Numbered from the stretch's first letter, positions 18,386-29,509 are shown. The stretch: DNA of 64,000 nt from Serratia nematodiphila DZ0503SBS1 (GCF_000738675.1 NZ_JPUX01000001.1:3596001-3660000), one strand, 5' to 3'. Program-made: numbers and translations. The notes: generated by a model not told the origin, from the sequence alone.

Positions 18386-20160
18386 TTATTCCGCCGCCGT
18401 TTTCTGCCTCCCCAGCCTGCGGTACAGCGTGCTGCGTGAAACGCCGAGCGCCTTCGCCGCCCGGCTGAGATTGCCGCCCGCCCTGTCGATCGCCGCCTGC
18501 AGCGCCCCCAGATCGGTATCGGCGTTCTCTTGCCGCGGCGCCAGCACCGCAATGGACTGAGGAAGATCGTCCAGGGTAAGCACCGCATGATCGTCCGCCA
18601 GCGCCAGCAGCACCTTGAGCGTGCTCAACAGTTGCCGCACGTTGCCGGGCCACGGATAGCGCGCCAGCATCGCCAGCGCCTCCGGCAACAGACGAATGTC
18701 GCGCCGCTCGCCGCCCAGCTCTCGCCACAGCTGCAAAATGAAGGCCTCCAGCTGCGCCCGCTCTCTGAGCGGCGGAATGCGCAGGCTGTATTCCTGTATG
18801 CGGTACAGCAAATCCTCGCGAAACGCCCCGCCTCTACCTGCCGATGCAGATCGTGGTGCGTGGCGCAGACCAGCGCGAACTCGACCGGATAAGCGCTGCG
18901 GCTGCCGAGCGGGGTGACCGTTTTTTCCTGTAATACCCGCAACAGGCGCGTTTGCAGACCCGCCGGCATGTCGCCGATTTCATCGAGAAACAGCACGCCG
19001 CCGTCCGCCTCGCGGATCTTGCCGATGTAGCCTTTCGGATTGGCGCCGGTAAACGCCCCCGGCGCATAGCCAAACAGTTCGGATTCGATCAGCGGCTCAG
19101 GCAGCGCCGCGCAGTTGATCGCCACGAAGTTGCCGTTGCGCCAGCGGCTCTCTTGAAACAGGCGGCGGCTGAAATGCTCTTTACCGCAGCCGGTTTCGCC
19201 GGTCACGCACAGCGAAAGGCCGGCGTTGAGAATGCGCAGCGCTTTCTGATGCTGCTCGTCGTGCCGTTCCGCCGGCGGCGCAGAACGCAGAGCGCTGACG
19301 CGGCGCTGCGGCGCCTCAAGCAACGAATAATAGTGCTGTTGATTGCCGGCCAGCGTCTGGCGCGGTGCCCCGGAAGGCTGTCGCAACAGGTCGGGAAACA
19401 GCTGGGTGAACTCAACGGAGCCGAATGAGGCCGACGAGAGCTGGAACTCCATCATCGCCAGTCGATTGGCGGCGATCAGCACTTCGTCGTGAAACACCAG
19501 CAGCAGCTCTTGCGCGCTGCCCAGGCAGCGGGCATCGGCGTGCAGACGCAGCGTCCAGTGGCGGTCGGCGATCGCGCTTCTGACCCAGCGGTGTTCGATA
19601 TGCCGCACCGCCTGCATGATCAGGCGCTGTGCATCGCGGTACGGGCGCTGCGCGGGTGCGGAGAGATCCAGTATGCCGGCAATGCGGCCATCCGGCCGAT
19701 AGATCGGTGCGGCGGTGCAGTTCAATCCGGCATTTTGGTTGAGAAAATGCTGGTCGCCGCGCACTTCGCAGAACGCACCCAGCGCCAGCGCGGTGCCGAT
19801 GGCGTTGGTGCCCCGCTCCGCTTCTCCCCACTGGTTGCCCGGCGCCAGCGCAAAGCGCGACGCCTTATGCAGAAAGTCGGTATTGCCGCGGGTTTCCAGC
19901 ACCAGCCCGTCGGCGTCGGCGATCACCACAATGGCGGGCTGGCGCGTAATTTGCGCGCCCAGCTGCTCGATCAGCGGCTGTACCCGCTGCGGCACCCAAT
20001 CGTTGCGGCTGCGCAGCTCTTCGAGCAATCCGGCTTTGATAAACGGGATATGTTGATCGGTGCGCGTCAAGCCATAACCCTGGCTGCGTTGCCAGGATTC
20101 CGCCAACGGCTGGGTCAGCAAGCTGGCGCCCTCTGCGGGCAAGCGGTCGTCAGACAACAT
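18386..20160 (-). pseudogene. Sigma-54-dependent activator (AcoR-like), frameshifted
   Basis: Start ATG at 20160 with GGGGGAG upstream. A GAF-type sensor region comes first, then the AAA+ domain with Walker A GETGCGKE, the sigma-54 contact loop GAFTGA and LFLDEIGDMP. At about 18820 the frame breaks: the reading passes from VEAGRF into unrelated residues, while the expected continuation REDLLYRIQEYSLRIPPLRER is in the next frame and runs on to a Fis-type helix-turn-helix ending at 18386. One missing C explains the break. As read, the product would lose the end of the AAA+ domain and the DNA-binding domain. It is divergent from aldB, its likely target. A sequencing error cannot be excluded. Confidence 0.85.
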
Positions 20161-20189
20161 GCGTTTCTCCCCCGTTCGCGAGTGTTGCA

Positions 20190-20213
20190 AATGTGTATCA
20201 TAAATGTGTATCA
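20190..20213. repeat. Direct repeat in the activator/aldB gap
   Basis: Two identical copies of AATGTGTATCA, 13 bases apart, about 130-150 bases before the -24/-12 promoter of aldB. The position suits upstream activator sites for a sigma-54 regulator. Confidence 0.5.
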
Positions 20214-20341
20214 GGCGTTGCGACACGGGACACAAAAAATCATCGGCGACGGCGGCGCCACCCGAAGTTCTCAGCTCTCTCAATGCTTAAGGTTTTAATA
20301 ACTCGTTCTTTTTTTTACGGATGCTACCTCTGTCGCTAATC

Positions 20342-20357
20342 TGGCACGCGCCGTGCT
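20342..20357 (+). promoter_or_regulatory. Sigma-54 (-24/-12) promoter of aldB
   Basis: TGGCACG-N4-GTGCT matches the sigma-54 consensus TGGCACG-N4-TTGCW with one mismatch, and the invariant GG and GC are exactly ten bases apart. Transcription would start near 20368, about 70 bases before the aldB ATG. Confidence 0.75.
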
Positions 20358-20436
20358 TCTCTTTGCTGCGGCGACATGCCGCATTCACAGGCGCAGCCCA
20401 ATAGCGCCGCTTTTCATCTGCAGAGAGGTGCTTAAC

Positions 20437-21957
<1,521 letters not shown>

Positions 21958-21972
21958 ATCCGGCGTAATGAC

Positions 21973-22005
21973 AAGAAGGCCACCCGCAGGTGGCCTTCTT
22001 TTTTT
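21973..22005. terminator. Bidirectional terminator between aldB and adhP
   Basis: Perfect 12-base stem (AAGAAGGCCACC) with a CGCA loop, followed by a run of T on the plus strand and a run of A that gives T on the minus strand. Confidence 0.9.
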
Positions 22006-22013
22006 CGCGTGGC

Positions 22014-23030
22014 CTACTTCGCCATGCCGAGATCGATCACCATGCGACCGCGAATGGTGCCCGCCTTCATCTCGTCGAAGATGGCGTTGATATCCCCCAG
22101 CGGCCGCTTGGTCACTTTCGGCGTCACCTTGCCTTCGGCGGCGAACTGGAACGCCTCCTTTAGATCTTCGCGCGTGCCCACCAGCGAACCCACCACCTGA
22201 ATGCCGTCCAGCACCAGGCGCGGAATGCTCAGATCCATGCTCTCCGGCGGCAGCCCCACGGCCACCACTTTACCGCCGGCGCGCACCGCATTCACCGCCG
22301 AGTTGAAGGCGGCTTTCGCCACCGCCGTCACCACCGCCGCGTGAGCGCCGCCGGTTTGCTGCTGAATGATCTCCTCCGCGTTTTGCGTTTTGGAGTTGAT
22401 GGTCAGATCGGCGCCGATCTGTTTGGCGAACTCCAGCTGACCGTCGTTGACGTCGATGGCGATCACTTTGGCGTTAAACACGTTCTTGGCATACTGCAGC
22501 GCCAGGTTGCCCAGCCCGCCCAAGCCGTAGATGGCGATCCACTGCCCCGGTTTGATATCGGAAATCTTCACCGCCTTGTAGGTGGTGACGCCGGCGCAGG
22601 TGATGCTGCTGGCGGCGAAAGAATCGAGCCCATCCGGCACTTTCACCGCGTAGTCCGCCACCACGATGCACTCTTCCGCCATGCCGCCGTCAACGCTATA
22701 GCCGGCGTTTTTCACCGAGCGGCACAGGGTCTCGTTGCCGCTGACGCAGTATTCGCAATGGCCGCACCCCTGGTAAAACCAGGCGACGCTGGCGCGGTCA
22801 CCCACTTTTAACGAGGTGACGCCCTCACCGACGGCGGAGACCACGCCGATGCCCTCATGCCCCAACGTAATGCCCGGCACCTCACCGAAATCGCCATTTT
22901 TCACGTGCAAATCGGTGTGGCACACCCCGCAACACTCCATTTTCAACGCCGCTTCGCCGTGCTTCAGCGGGCGCAGCACTTTATCCTGAATGTCTACGGT
23001 ATGGTTTTTCGTCACTACGGCAGCTTTCAT
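22014..23030 (-). CDS. adhP: Zinc-dependent alcohol dehydrogenase AdhP
   Basis: 338 residues from the ATG at 23030 ([10 protein letters not shown]), with AGGAAA upstream; the longer open frame adds 24 residues of no family resemblance. Catalytic zinc ligands lie in CGVCHTD and GHEGIG; the structural zinc loop is [15 protein letters not shown]; the dinucleotide fold has GLGGLG followed by an acidic residue (VIAIDVND), favouring NAD+. It interconverts ethanol or propanol and the aldehyde. It faces aldB tail to tail across a shared terminator, so the two are separate transcription units with linked chemistry. Confidence 0.93.
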   Translation of the reverse strand: MKAAVVTKNHTVDIQDKVLRPLKHGEAALKMECCGVCHTDLHVKNGDFGEVPGITLGHEGIGVVSAVGEGVTSLKVGDRASVAWFYQGCGHCEYCVSGNETLCRSVKNAGYSVDGGMAEECIVVADYAVKVPDGLDSFAASSITCAGVTTYKAVKISDIKPGQWIAIYGLGGLGNLALQYAKNVFNAKVIAIDVNDGQLEFAKQIGADLTINSKTQNAEEIIQQQTGGAHAAVVTAVAKAAFNSAVNAVRAGGKVVAVGLPPESMDLSIPRLVLDGIQVVGSLVGTREDLKEAFQFAAEGKVTPKVTKRPLGDINAIFDEMKAGTIRGRMVIDLGMAK

Positions 23031-23172
23031 GGTGTTTTCCTTAGCAGAGTGGGAAGTACAGTTGTTAATGTAGTGACTGTATTCGGTGAGGGCAAGTGCC
23101 ACCTGTTTTGTGTAAAAACAAATAATTAAATATGAATCAGTCTGCTTATTTCATAAAAAACCATTAACAGAC

Positions 23173-23214
23173 GGCGCGATCGCCTCGAGGTTGGCAGCCG
23201 TGAACGATCGCGCC
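23173..23214 (-). terminator. Probable terminator downstream of the sulfide operon
   Basis: Perfect 10-base inverted repeat (GGCGCGATCG) around a 22-base loop, 14 bases after the blh stop on the minus strand; a T-run follows about ten bases beyond the stem. Confidence 0.5.
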
Positions 23215-23227
23215 TCCATGGCTTGAT

Positions 23228-24517
23228 TTATCCCTTGAAGCGATTAACTGGGATTTTGAGGTAGTGCCGCCCATCATCTTCGCAATCTGGCAGAACGCCG
23301 CCGCGAATATTGACCTGCAGCGCCATCAGCATCAATTCCGGATGCGGCAACGTGGCGTCTCGCTGCTTTCTTTGCGCGATAAATTGGGCTTTATCCATGT
23401 TGGCCACCCAGGGGTTGTTCTCGCGCTGCTCTCGCACGGTGCTTTCCCAGCGGGCCTCACGCCCCGCCGGGCGATAATCATGGCCGGTAAACAGGCGGGT
23501 ATCCGCTGGCAGGCTCAAGATCCGCTGCAACGAATCCCACAGGGCTTCCGCATTTCCGCCGGGGAAATCGGCCCTTGCGGTGCCGCTGTCCGGCATGAAA
23601 AACGTATCGTGAATAAACGCCGCATCGGCGATGTGATAAGTGACGGACGCCAGGGTGTGGCCAGGAGACAGCAAGACTTCAGCACGCAGGTTGCCGATAA
23701 AAAAGACGTCCCCATCCGCAAATAGCGCATCCCACAGGGTTTCGGCGGGAGGCAATTCTTTCAAATTATAGATGTCTTGCCACAGCCCCTGCACGGCGGT
23801 AATTTTTTCGCCTATGCCGGTGAGAGCGCCGGTTTTCTGCGCCAGCCAGGTGGCGGCAGAAAAATGGTCGGCATGCGGGTGCGTATCCAGCACCCAGGCC
23901 ACTCCCCATCCTTGCTGCTGGATAAAGCTTAAAATGGTGCGGGCCTGCTGATGCGAGACCGTGCCCGATCGGCGATCAAAATCCAGCACCGGGTCGATGA
24001 TGGCGCAGCGACGCGCTGCGGGATCGGCGACGACATACTGCAGGCTGCCGCTTTCCGGCTCATAAAACGCGTGCACTTGCGCGTGAGGCTGAACGGCCTG
24101 ATGCCGGCCATACCAGCCCAGCGCCTTATCGGCATCGGCGCCATACTCTGCGCACTGGCTGCGAAATTGCGCTTCGTCTATCTGGCCTTCACGCAGCGCA
24201 TACAGCAGGGAAAGGCAGGCAGAACGCGCTCCGCTCCTGCAATGCGCCAGGCTCTTCTCACCCCGCCGCAACAGGTAATGGAAGGTATAAACGGTCTCCC
24301 AGGTCAGCGTGTCGAATGTGTAAGGCAGATAGACGTAGCCCATTCCCCATTGCTCAGCCAACGCTTTTTCTTGTTGATGGTTAAGGTACTCGCCCGGCTC
24401 TTCATCTGGCCGATTGTTGACGATAAACCGATAGCCTTGTTGATGCAGGATGGCGAAATCATTCGCTGCGGGCGCCCCCGAAAAGGAGAGCTGATGATGG
24501 TAAGTACGGATGTGCAT
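23228..24517 (-). CDS. blh: Blh-type persulfide dioxygenase fused to a sulfurtransferase-like domain
   Basis: 429 residues from the ATG at 24517 with AAGGAAA upstream. The N-terminal domain (1-130) is a DUF442/dual-specificity-phosphatase-like fold with HCRSGARS around C93, thought to carry sulfur. The C-terminal domain (150-429) is a metallo-beta-lactamase fold with HPHADH at 213-218, SPGHT and FTGHDY, as in ETHE1-type persulfide dioxygenases. In Xylella and Agrobacterium the equivalent Blh works with a permease and BigR in hydrogen sulfide detoxification. Here it lies downstream of a TauE-type permease and divergent from sulfide:quinone oxidoreductase, so the same role is inferred: oxidising persulfide to sulfite. 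Confidence 0.9.
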   Translation of the reverse strand: MHIRTYHHQLSFSGAPAANDFAILHQQGYRFIVNNRPDEEPGEYLNHQQEKALAEQWGMGYVYLPYTFDTLTWETVYTFHYLLRRGEKSLAHCRSGARSACLSLLYALREGQIDEAQFRSQCAEYGADADKALGWYGRHQAVQPHAQVHAFYEPESGSLQYVVADPAARRCAIIDPVLDFDRRSGTVSHQQARTILSFIQQQGWGVAWVLDTHPHADHFSAATWLAQKTGALTGIGEKITAVQGLWQDIYNLKELPPAETLWDALFADGDVFFIGNLRAEVLLSPGHTLASVTYHIADAAFIHDTFFMPDSGTARADFPGGNAEALWDSLQRILSLPADTRLFTGHDYRPAGREARWESTVREQRENNPWVANMDKAQFIAQRKQRDATLPHPELMLMALQVNIRGGVLPDCEDDGRHYLKIPVNRFKG

Positions 24518-24533
24518 ATTTTTTCCTTTTGTT

Positions 24534-25319
24534 TTATAGGCTTTTAAAAAGCATATAAAGGGCCAGCACCAACAACATGCCGGCATAGAGCACACGGATA
24601 ATGTCCTCGCGTTTTTTCAGGCGCTCGGTGAGTGCCACCCCCACGACGCCCCCCAGAACACCGCCGACGATGAGCCAGCAGGTAATGACCAGCGACACCT
24701 TGCCAGACATGGCATAGCTTGCGCTTGTCGATAATCCCATGGCGGAAACCACGACCAGTGAGGTCGCCACCGCTTCAACCAGCGAAAAGCGGAAGAACCA
24801 GAGCAGCGCCGGCACCACCAAAAATCCGCCGCCGATGCCCAAAAAACCGGCCACCGCGCCCAGCGCCAGCACGCTGGGCCACACGATGGCGGGATGAAAT
24901 GTCGGATGGGAGGACGGTAATCCGTTGCCTGCCCGATGATTTTTTTTCAGCGTCAATCCGGCGACAACCAGCATCAGCAGAGAGAAAGGCAGGGTTAAAT
25001 GGTGCCCGTCCGTCATTTTTCCCACCTGAGAGCCAGCCAGCGTTCCCACCACCGCCACCAGAGAAACGGTAACGCCGGTCCGCCACCGGACGTTTCCTTT
25101 GGCGGCATGAACAAAAAGATTGATCAGCGCGCTAATGGCAACGGACATGGCACTGGTGCCTATAACCAAGTGCGTATCCGGGATTTTCACCATATACAGC
25201 AACAAGGGAACGCAGACGATGGATCCGCCTCCCCCGGTCAGAGCCAGGAGAAATCCGACTATTCCCCCGGTTATCACCAACAGCGTCAGGGTATAAAAAG
25301 TAAAATGGAAAAAATCCAA
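24534..25319 (-). CDS. TauE/SafE-family sulfite or sulfur-compound permease
   Basis: About 261 residues if started at the TTG at 25319, which has AAGGGA upstream; no ATG is available near the expected start, and the longer frame from 25445 runs through the operator candidate and is not membrane-like. Eight or so hydrophobic segments, with the TauE repeats GIVGFLLALTGGGGSIVCVPLLL and AGFLGIGGGFLVVPALL near the start of each half. It probably exports sulfite made by the sulfide oxidation pathway. It is upstream of blh in the same operon, 16 bases apart. Confidence 0.85.
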   Translation of the reverse strand: MDFFHFTFYTLTLLVITGGIVGFLLALTGGGGSIVCVPLLLYMVKIPDTHLVIGTSAMSVAISALINLFVHAAKGNVRWRTGVTVSLVAVVGTLAGSQVGKMTDGHHLTLPFSLLMLVVAGLTLKKNHRAGNGLPSSHPTFHPAIVWPSVLALGAVAGFLGIGGGFLVVPALLWFFRFSLVEAVATSLVVVSAMGLSTSASYAMSGKVSLVITCWLIVGGVLGGVVGVALTERLKKREDIIRVLYAGMLLVLALYMLFKSL

Positions 25320-25414
25320 TGCATTAATTCCCTTTCGATATTTATGGCATTTATTAACGATCAGTTTGCGTTGATTGTCAAATAACTTATTACATTTAGC
25401 TATTACATATAGCC

Positions 25415-25432
25415 AAATCGAATATGCGATTT
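25415..25432. promoter_or_regulatory. Palindromic operator candidate in the sulfide gene gap
   Basis: AAATCG-N6-CGATTT, perfect 6-base arms in AT-rich DNA between the two divergent sulfide units. It sits about 80 bases before the oxidoreductase start, a place where an ArsR-type BigR repressor would be expected to bind. Confidence 0.45.
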
Positions 25433-25510
25433 TTAATATAACCATAAGTTCTATAAATTATCTTTAAATCTGAGCCGCAACCCCCTACTTTCTTATGAAA
25501 GGAGACCTGC

Positions 25511-26749
25511 ATGAAACCAGAAAAAATAAACACCCTGAAGAAAGTTGTTGTTATTGGCGGTGGTTCATCTGGCATCGGCGTCATCGCAAGCATAAGGAAG
25601 CGAGTTAAAGATGCGGATATAACTGTCGTTGAACCCAATGACTGTCATTATTACCAGCCGGCATGGACCCTGGTGGGCGGCGGGCTCTTTGATATCAATA
25701 AAACGCAGCGCGCCATGCGCGATGTTATTCCTTCTGGCGTCTCATGGCTCCAGGACAGCGTTGTCAGGGTTGATCCCAATGAAAAATATATCGAGACCCG
25801 TCAGGGGAAACGCGTAAGCTATGATTTCCTTATTGTTGCCTGCGGCCTTGTTTTACGTTGGGATAAAATAGAAGGCCTTGAAGAGACGTTAGGATTTAAC
25901 GGCGTCACCTCTAATTATCGTTTTGATCTTGCAGAATACACCTGGCAACTGGTCCGGGAGATGCAAGGCGGCAAGGCGATATTTTCCCAACCCACGCTTC
26001 CCATAAAATGCGCCGGCGCGCCGCAAAAAGCCTTATATCTTTCATGCGACCATTGGCGGCGGCAAGGCGTTCTGAATAATATTAACGTCAATTTCTGCCT
26101 TGCGGGCACGGCGGTTTTCGGCATTCCGCAATTTGTCCCCCCGCTGAGTGGCTATTTGGAAAAATACCGTGCACAGGTCAACTTCAATCATAATTTAATC
26201 CGTATAGATGGCGAAAATCGGCAAGCGATATTTGCCGTGGAGAAAAATGAAGAGGAAAAACGCGAGTTAACCCTGCCCTTCGATATGCTTCACGTGGTGC
26301 CGCCTCAATCAGCCCCGGCGTTTATTTCGCAAAGCGGACTCGCGGATGGCACCGGCTGGTGCGATGTGGATAAATTGACGCTGCAACATAAGCATTGGCC
26401 GGATATTTTTGCGGTAGGCGACTGTTGCTCAACGCCAAACGCCAAAACCCTGGCGGCAGCGCGAAAGCAGGTGGTGGTGGTGGCGGAAAACGTCGCGGCA
26501 CGTATTCATGGCACGCCTCTCACAGCCCATTATGATGGTTATGGTTCCTGTCCATTGACGGTCGAGAAAGGCAAAGTTGTGCTGGCGGAGTTTGGCTATG
26601 ACGGTAAATTGCTGCCCACGTTTCCACTGCTCGACGCAACCCAGCCCAGCCGTATGGCCTGGTGGCTGAAAGCCTGTTTTTTACCCCGGTTTTATTGGGC
26701 GGGCATGCTGCGCGGGGTTGAATGGTTTGCCGGAAGCAAGCGGCCGTGA
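25511..26749 (+). CDS. Sulfide:quinone oxidoreductase, mitochondrial-like type
   Basis: 412 residues, GGAGA before the ATG. The FAD-binding VVVIGGGSSGIG is at residues 12-23. KCAGAPQK places one redox cysteine at C167, and AVGDCCS places the second at C305 (or C306); both contexts match the type II, mitochondrial-like enzymes rather than the archaeal type. The C-terminal part is amphipathic, fitting membrane attachment. It oxidises H2S, passes electrons to ubiquinone and hands sulfur to a thiol, giving the persulfide that Blh removes. Divergent from the permease/blh unit. Confidence 0.9.
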   Translation: MKPEKINTLKKVVVIGGGSSGIGVIASIRKRVKDADITVVEPNDCHYYQPAWTLVGGGLFDINKTQRAMRDVIPSGVSWLQDSVVRVDPNEKYIETRQGKRVSYDFLIVACGLVLRWDKIEGLEETLGFNGVTSNYRFDLAEYTWQLVREMQGGKAIFSQPTLPIKCAGAPQKALYLSCDHWRRQGVLNNINVNFCLAGTAVFGIPQFVPPLSGYLEKYRAQVNFNHNLIRIDGENRQAIFAVEKNEEEKRELTLPFDMLHVVPPQSAPAFISQSGLADGTGWCDVDKLTLQHKHWPDIFAVGDCCSTPNAKTLAAARKQVVVVAENVAARIHGTPLTAHYDGYGSCPLTVEKGKVVLAEFGYDGKLLPTFPLLDATQPSRMAWWLKACFLPRFYWAGMLRGVEWFAGSKRP

Positions 26750-26876
26750 TGCACTCTCGGCTCCCCTTGTCGCTCTGGCCGCAGCAGGCGCTTGACTATT
26801 CGGCGATACACGGCCACCATCGCTTGCGAGCCAGCAGGCTGATTGCAAGCCGTCACCACTAACCGGTCGATCAACG

Positions 26877-27170
26877 ATGAAAAACGCACCCGCCGTTACG
26901 ATTCACTACTGTTCACAATGCAACTGGCTGCTGCGCGCCGGCTGGATGGCGCAAGAGCTGCTGAGCACCTTCGGCGACGATCTCGCCTCCGTCACCCTGA
27001 TGCCGGGCACCGGCGGGGTCTACCAAATCAGCGTCGATGGCGTGATGATTTGGGATCGCAAGATTGACGGCGGCTTCCCCGATGCGGCGCAGTTAAAGCA
27101 GCGGCTGCGCGATCACAGCTTCCCCGATCGTTCTCTCGGCCACAGCGACGGTAAAAAAGCCAGACACTGA
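26877..27170 (+). CDS. SelT/SelW/SelH-family thioredoxin-like protein
   Basis: 97 residues. The CxxC motif is C12-S-Q-C15 in the context IHYCSQCNWLLRA, and GTGGVYQISVDGVMIWDRK is the usual second half of the Rdx fold. It is the cysteine version of the selenoprotein W family; a thiol-disulfide role is assumed but not proven for bacterial members. It is 127 bases after the sulfide:quinone oxidoreductase on the same strand and may be co-transcribed, which would suit a thiol redox protein. Confidence 0.85.
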   Translation: MKNAPAVTIHYCSQCNWLLRAGWMAQELLSTFGDDLASVTLMPGTGGVYQISVDGVMIWDRKIDGGFPDAAQLKQRLRDHSFPDRSLGHSDGKKARH

Positions 27171-27176
27171 AGGCCG

Positions 27177-28118
27177 TCAGCGCCCCGTCGGCGGCTGCGC
27201 GCCGAGAATGCGCGGCATCGTTTCTTTCATCATTTCCATGAATTTGCGTAAACGCGCGGGATAATAGCTGGCGTAGGGATACAACAGGTAAATAGGCAGT
27301 GGCTCAGCTCGCCACAGGGGTAACAGCGTCTGCAGAGCGCCTTGCGCCAATTCTTCTTTCACCACCCAAGACGACACGATCGCGACGCCCAGCCCTTCCA
27401 GCGCCGCCTTGCGCGCCGCATAAAGGCTGTCGGTGCTCAACCTCGGCGCGATGTCGAAACGCCGCTGTTCACCGCTGGTCGCGTGGGTCAAGACGACCTC
27501 ATTACGATAAAAACTGTTTACCGCCAGCCACGGCAATGAGGCCAAATCGTCGAGATCGACGATCGCCGGTCGTTCAGCCAACAGCGCCGGTGACGCCACC
27601 GTGCTGCGCGGCACCTCCGCCAGCAACACCGCCACGACCGACGGATCGGTCACCGCACCGACGTGAATGGCGCAATCCACCCCCTCGGGAATAAAGTCCG
27701 GAGAATGATCGTTCAGCGTCCACTCAACGTAAGTTTGCGGGTAGCGCCGCAAATACTTGCCCAACGGACCGATCAGCTGCTCCTGGCCGAATGCGTGCGG
27801 CGCCCGCACGCGCAACACGCCGACCGGTTCGTCGCGCGCGCCGCCAAGCCCTTCTTCCAGGCTTTGCCATTGTTCAATCAGCCCCCGCGCCTGGCGGTAA
27901 CAGCGCTCGCCGTCGTCGGTCAGTTTGAGGGCGTGGGTGGTCCGCTGGATCAGTTTGGCGCCCAGCAGCTGTTCCAATGCCTGCAGACGCCGGCTGATCG
28001 TCGGCTGAGAAGTGCCCAGCTGCTGCGCCGCCGCCGACAGGCTGCCGCTTTCGACGATGCGCACCAGCGTATGCAGCAAAGTTATGCGGTCGCCGTTAGG
28101 TAAGTTAATTTTATTCAT
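27177..28118 (-). CDS. LysR-family transcriptional regulator
   Basis: 313 residues from the ATG at 28118 (MNKINLPNGD); the frame is open 25 codons earlier. The winged helix-turn-helix SLSAAAQQLGTSQPTISRRLQALEQLLGAKL is at about 25-56, and the substrate-binding domain follows (LRVRAPHAFGQ, DCAIHVG, GLGVAIVSSW). It is divergent from the MFS gene at 28216, which is the natural target. Ligand unknown. Confidence 0.88.
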   Translation of the reverse strand: MNKINLPNGDRITLLHTLVRIVESGSLSAAAQQLGTSQPTISRRLQALEQLLGAKLIQRTTHALKLTDDGERCYRQARGLIEQWQSLEEGLGGARDEPVGVLRVRAPHAFGQEQLIGPLGKYLRRYPQTYVEWTLNDHSPDFIPEGVDCAIHVGAVTDPSVVAVLLAEVPRSTVASPALLAERPAIVDLDDLASLPWLAVNSFYRNEVVLTHATSGEQRRFDIAPRLSTDSLYAARKAALEGLGVAIVSSWVVKEELAQGALQTLLPLWRAEPLPIYLLYPYASYYPARLRKFMEMMKETMPRILGAQPPTGR

Positions 28119-28215
28119 ACGTTGAGTGTATAACAGTTTTACCTGCGAGGGGGCTACAGCGGCATGAAGCAAGCGGTAAAAATGACCGCACATTCACTTT
28201 GCAGGAATTTTTACC

Positions 28216-29415
28216 ATGAACACCGCCACCACCCACGGTGCACCGTCCGCCAACGTCGTATTTCTGCTGGCCGCCGGCGCCGGCCTCAGCGTCGCGTCAA
28301 TCTATTACAGCCAGCCCATGCTTGGCATGATGGGCGCCGATTTCCACGCCGGCGTCGCCGATGCCGGCATGGTGCCGACGCTGACCCAGTTAGGCTATGC
28401 GCTGGGCATTTTACTGTTGGCGCCGCTCGGCGACCGGTACGATCGCCGGCGGATCATTCTGGTAAAAGGCGCGCTGCTGACGCTGACGCTGTTACTCTGC
28501 GCTTTTGCTGCCTCGTTCCCGCTGTTGTTGCTCAGCAGCCTGGCGATAGGCCTGACCGCCACCGTCGCGCAGGACATTATCCCCGCCGCCGCCACGCTGG
28601 CGCCGGAGGCCAGCCGCGGCAAAACCGTCGGCGCAGTGATGACCGGGCTATTGGCCGGCATTTTGCTGTCGCGGGTGTTCAGCGGCGCGATCGCCGAGTA
28701 CGCCGGCTGGCGCAGCGTCTACGCACTCGCGGCGCTGGGCGTTTTGTCGATCACGCTGACGATCTGGCGCATGTTGCCGCGTCTTCGCCCTCATAACGCG
28801 CTGAGTTACCCCGCGCTGCTGCGCTCGCTGGGACATCTGTGGGCCGAGTATCCCGCGCTACGGCGCGCAACGCTGGCGCAAGGCTTTCTGTCATTGGGCT
28901 TCAGCGCTTTCTGGTCAACGCTGGCGTTGATGCTGGCGGAGCGCTACCAGATCGGCAGCGCGGCCGCCGGCGCGTTTGGCCTGGCGGGGGCGGCGGGTGC
29001 GCTGGCGGCGCCGTTGGCGGGCAGTCTGGCCGATCGGCACGGCCCTGACGTCGTGACCCGTATCGGCGCGGGACTGGTTCTGGCCTCCTTCGCCTTGATG
29101 TTTCTGCTGCCGCTGTTGCCGCTCCCGGCGCAACTGGCGCTGATTGCGCTGAGCGCCGTCGGATTCGACCTGGGCATCCAGGCTACGCTGATCGCGCACC
29201 AAACCATCGTTTACGGTCTCGATCCGGCAGCCCGCAGCCGATTGAACGCCCTCTTGTTCACCGGCGTGTTCATCGGTATGGCGACCGGCGCCGCCCTCGG
29301 CAGCCGCATTCTGGCAAGCGCGGGCTGGCCGGGCGTCGTGGCGCTGGCGACGGCGGCGGGGGCCGTGGCGCTGTGGATCCGCAGCGGGCGCAAAACGGCG
29401 CGCGTAGTGGCCTGA
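28216..29415 (+). CDS. MFS transporter (DHA1-type)
   Basis: 399 residues, about twelve hydrophobic segments, AGGAA before the ATG. The A-motif is APLGDRYDRRRI near residues 73-84; IYYSQPMLGMMGADF in helix 1 is typical of a subgroup of putative drug or sugar exporters. It is probably controlled by the divergent LysR protein. Substrate unknown. Confidence 0.87.
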   Translation: MNTATTHGAPSANVVFLLAAGAGLSVASIYYSQPMLGMMGADFHAGVADAGMVPTLTQLGYALGILLLAPLGDRYDRRRIILVKGALLTLTLLLCAFAASFPLLLLSSLAIGLTATVAQDIIPAAATLAPEASRGKTVGAVMTGLLAGILLSRVFSGAIAEYAGWRSVYALAALGVLSITLTIWRMLPRLRPHNALSYPALLRSLGHLWAEYPALRRATLAQGFLSLGFSAFWSTLALMLAERYQIGSAAAGAFGLAGAAGALAAPLAGSLADRHGPDVVTRIGAGLVLASFALMFLLPLLPLPAQLALIALSAVGFDLGIQATLIAHQTIVYGLDPAARSRLNALLFTGVFIGMATGAALGSRILASAGWPGVVALATAAGAVALWIRSGRKTARVVA

Positions 29416-29509
29416 TAGCACCCTCTACTGGCGCAAGCGGTTGATTTCACCCAGGCCTCTTGCGCTATACTGAGCGCCCTTTTTGCTACGCATTTAAAAC
29501 AATTTTATG

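Noticed and set aside
25320..25445. N-terminal extension of the TauE-type permease to an ATG at 25445
   Set aside because: The added 42 residues are not membrane-type or conserved in character and cover the operator-like palindrome.
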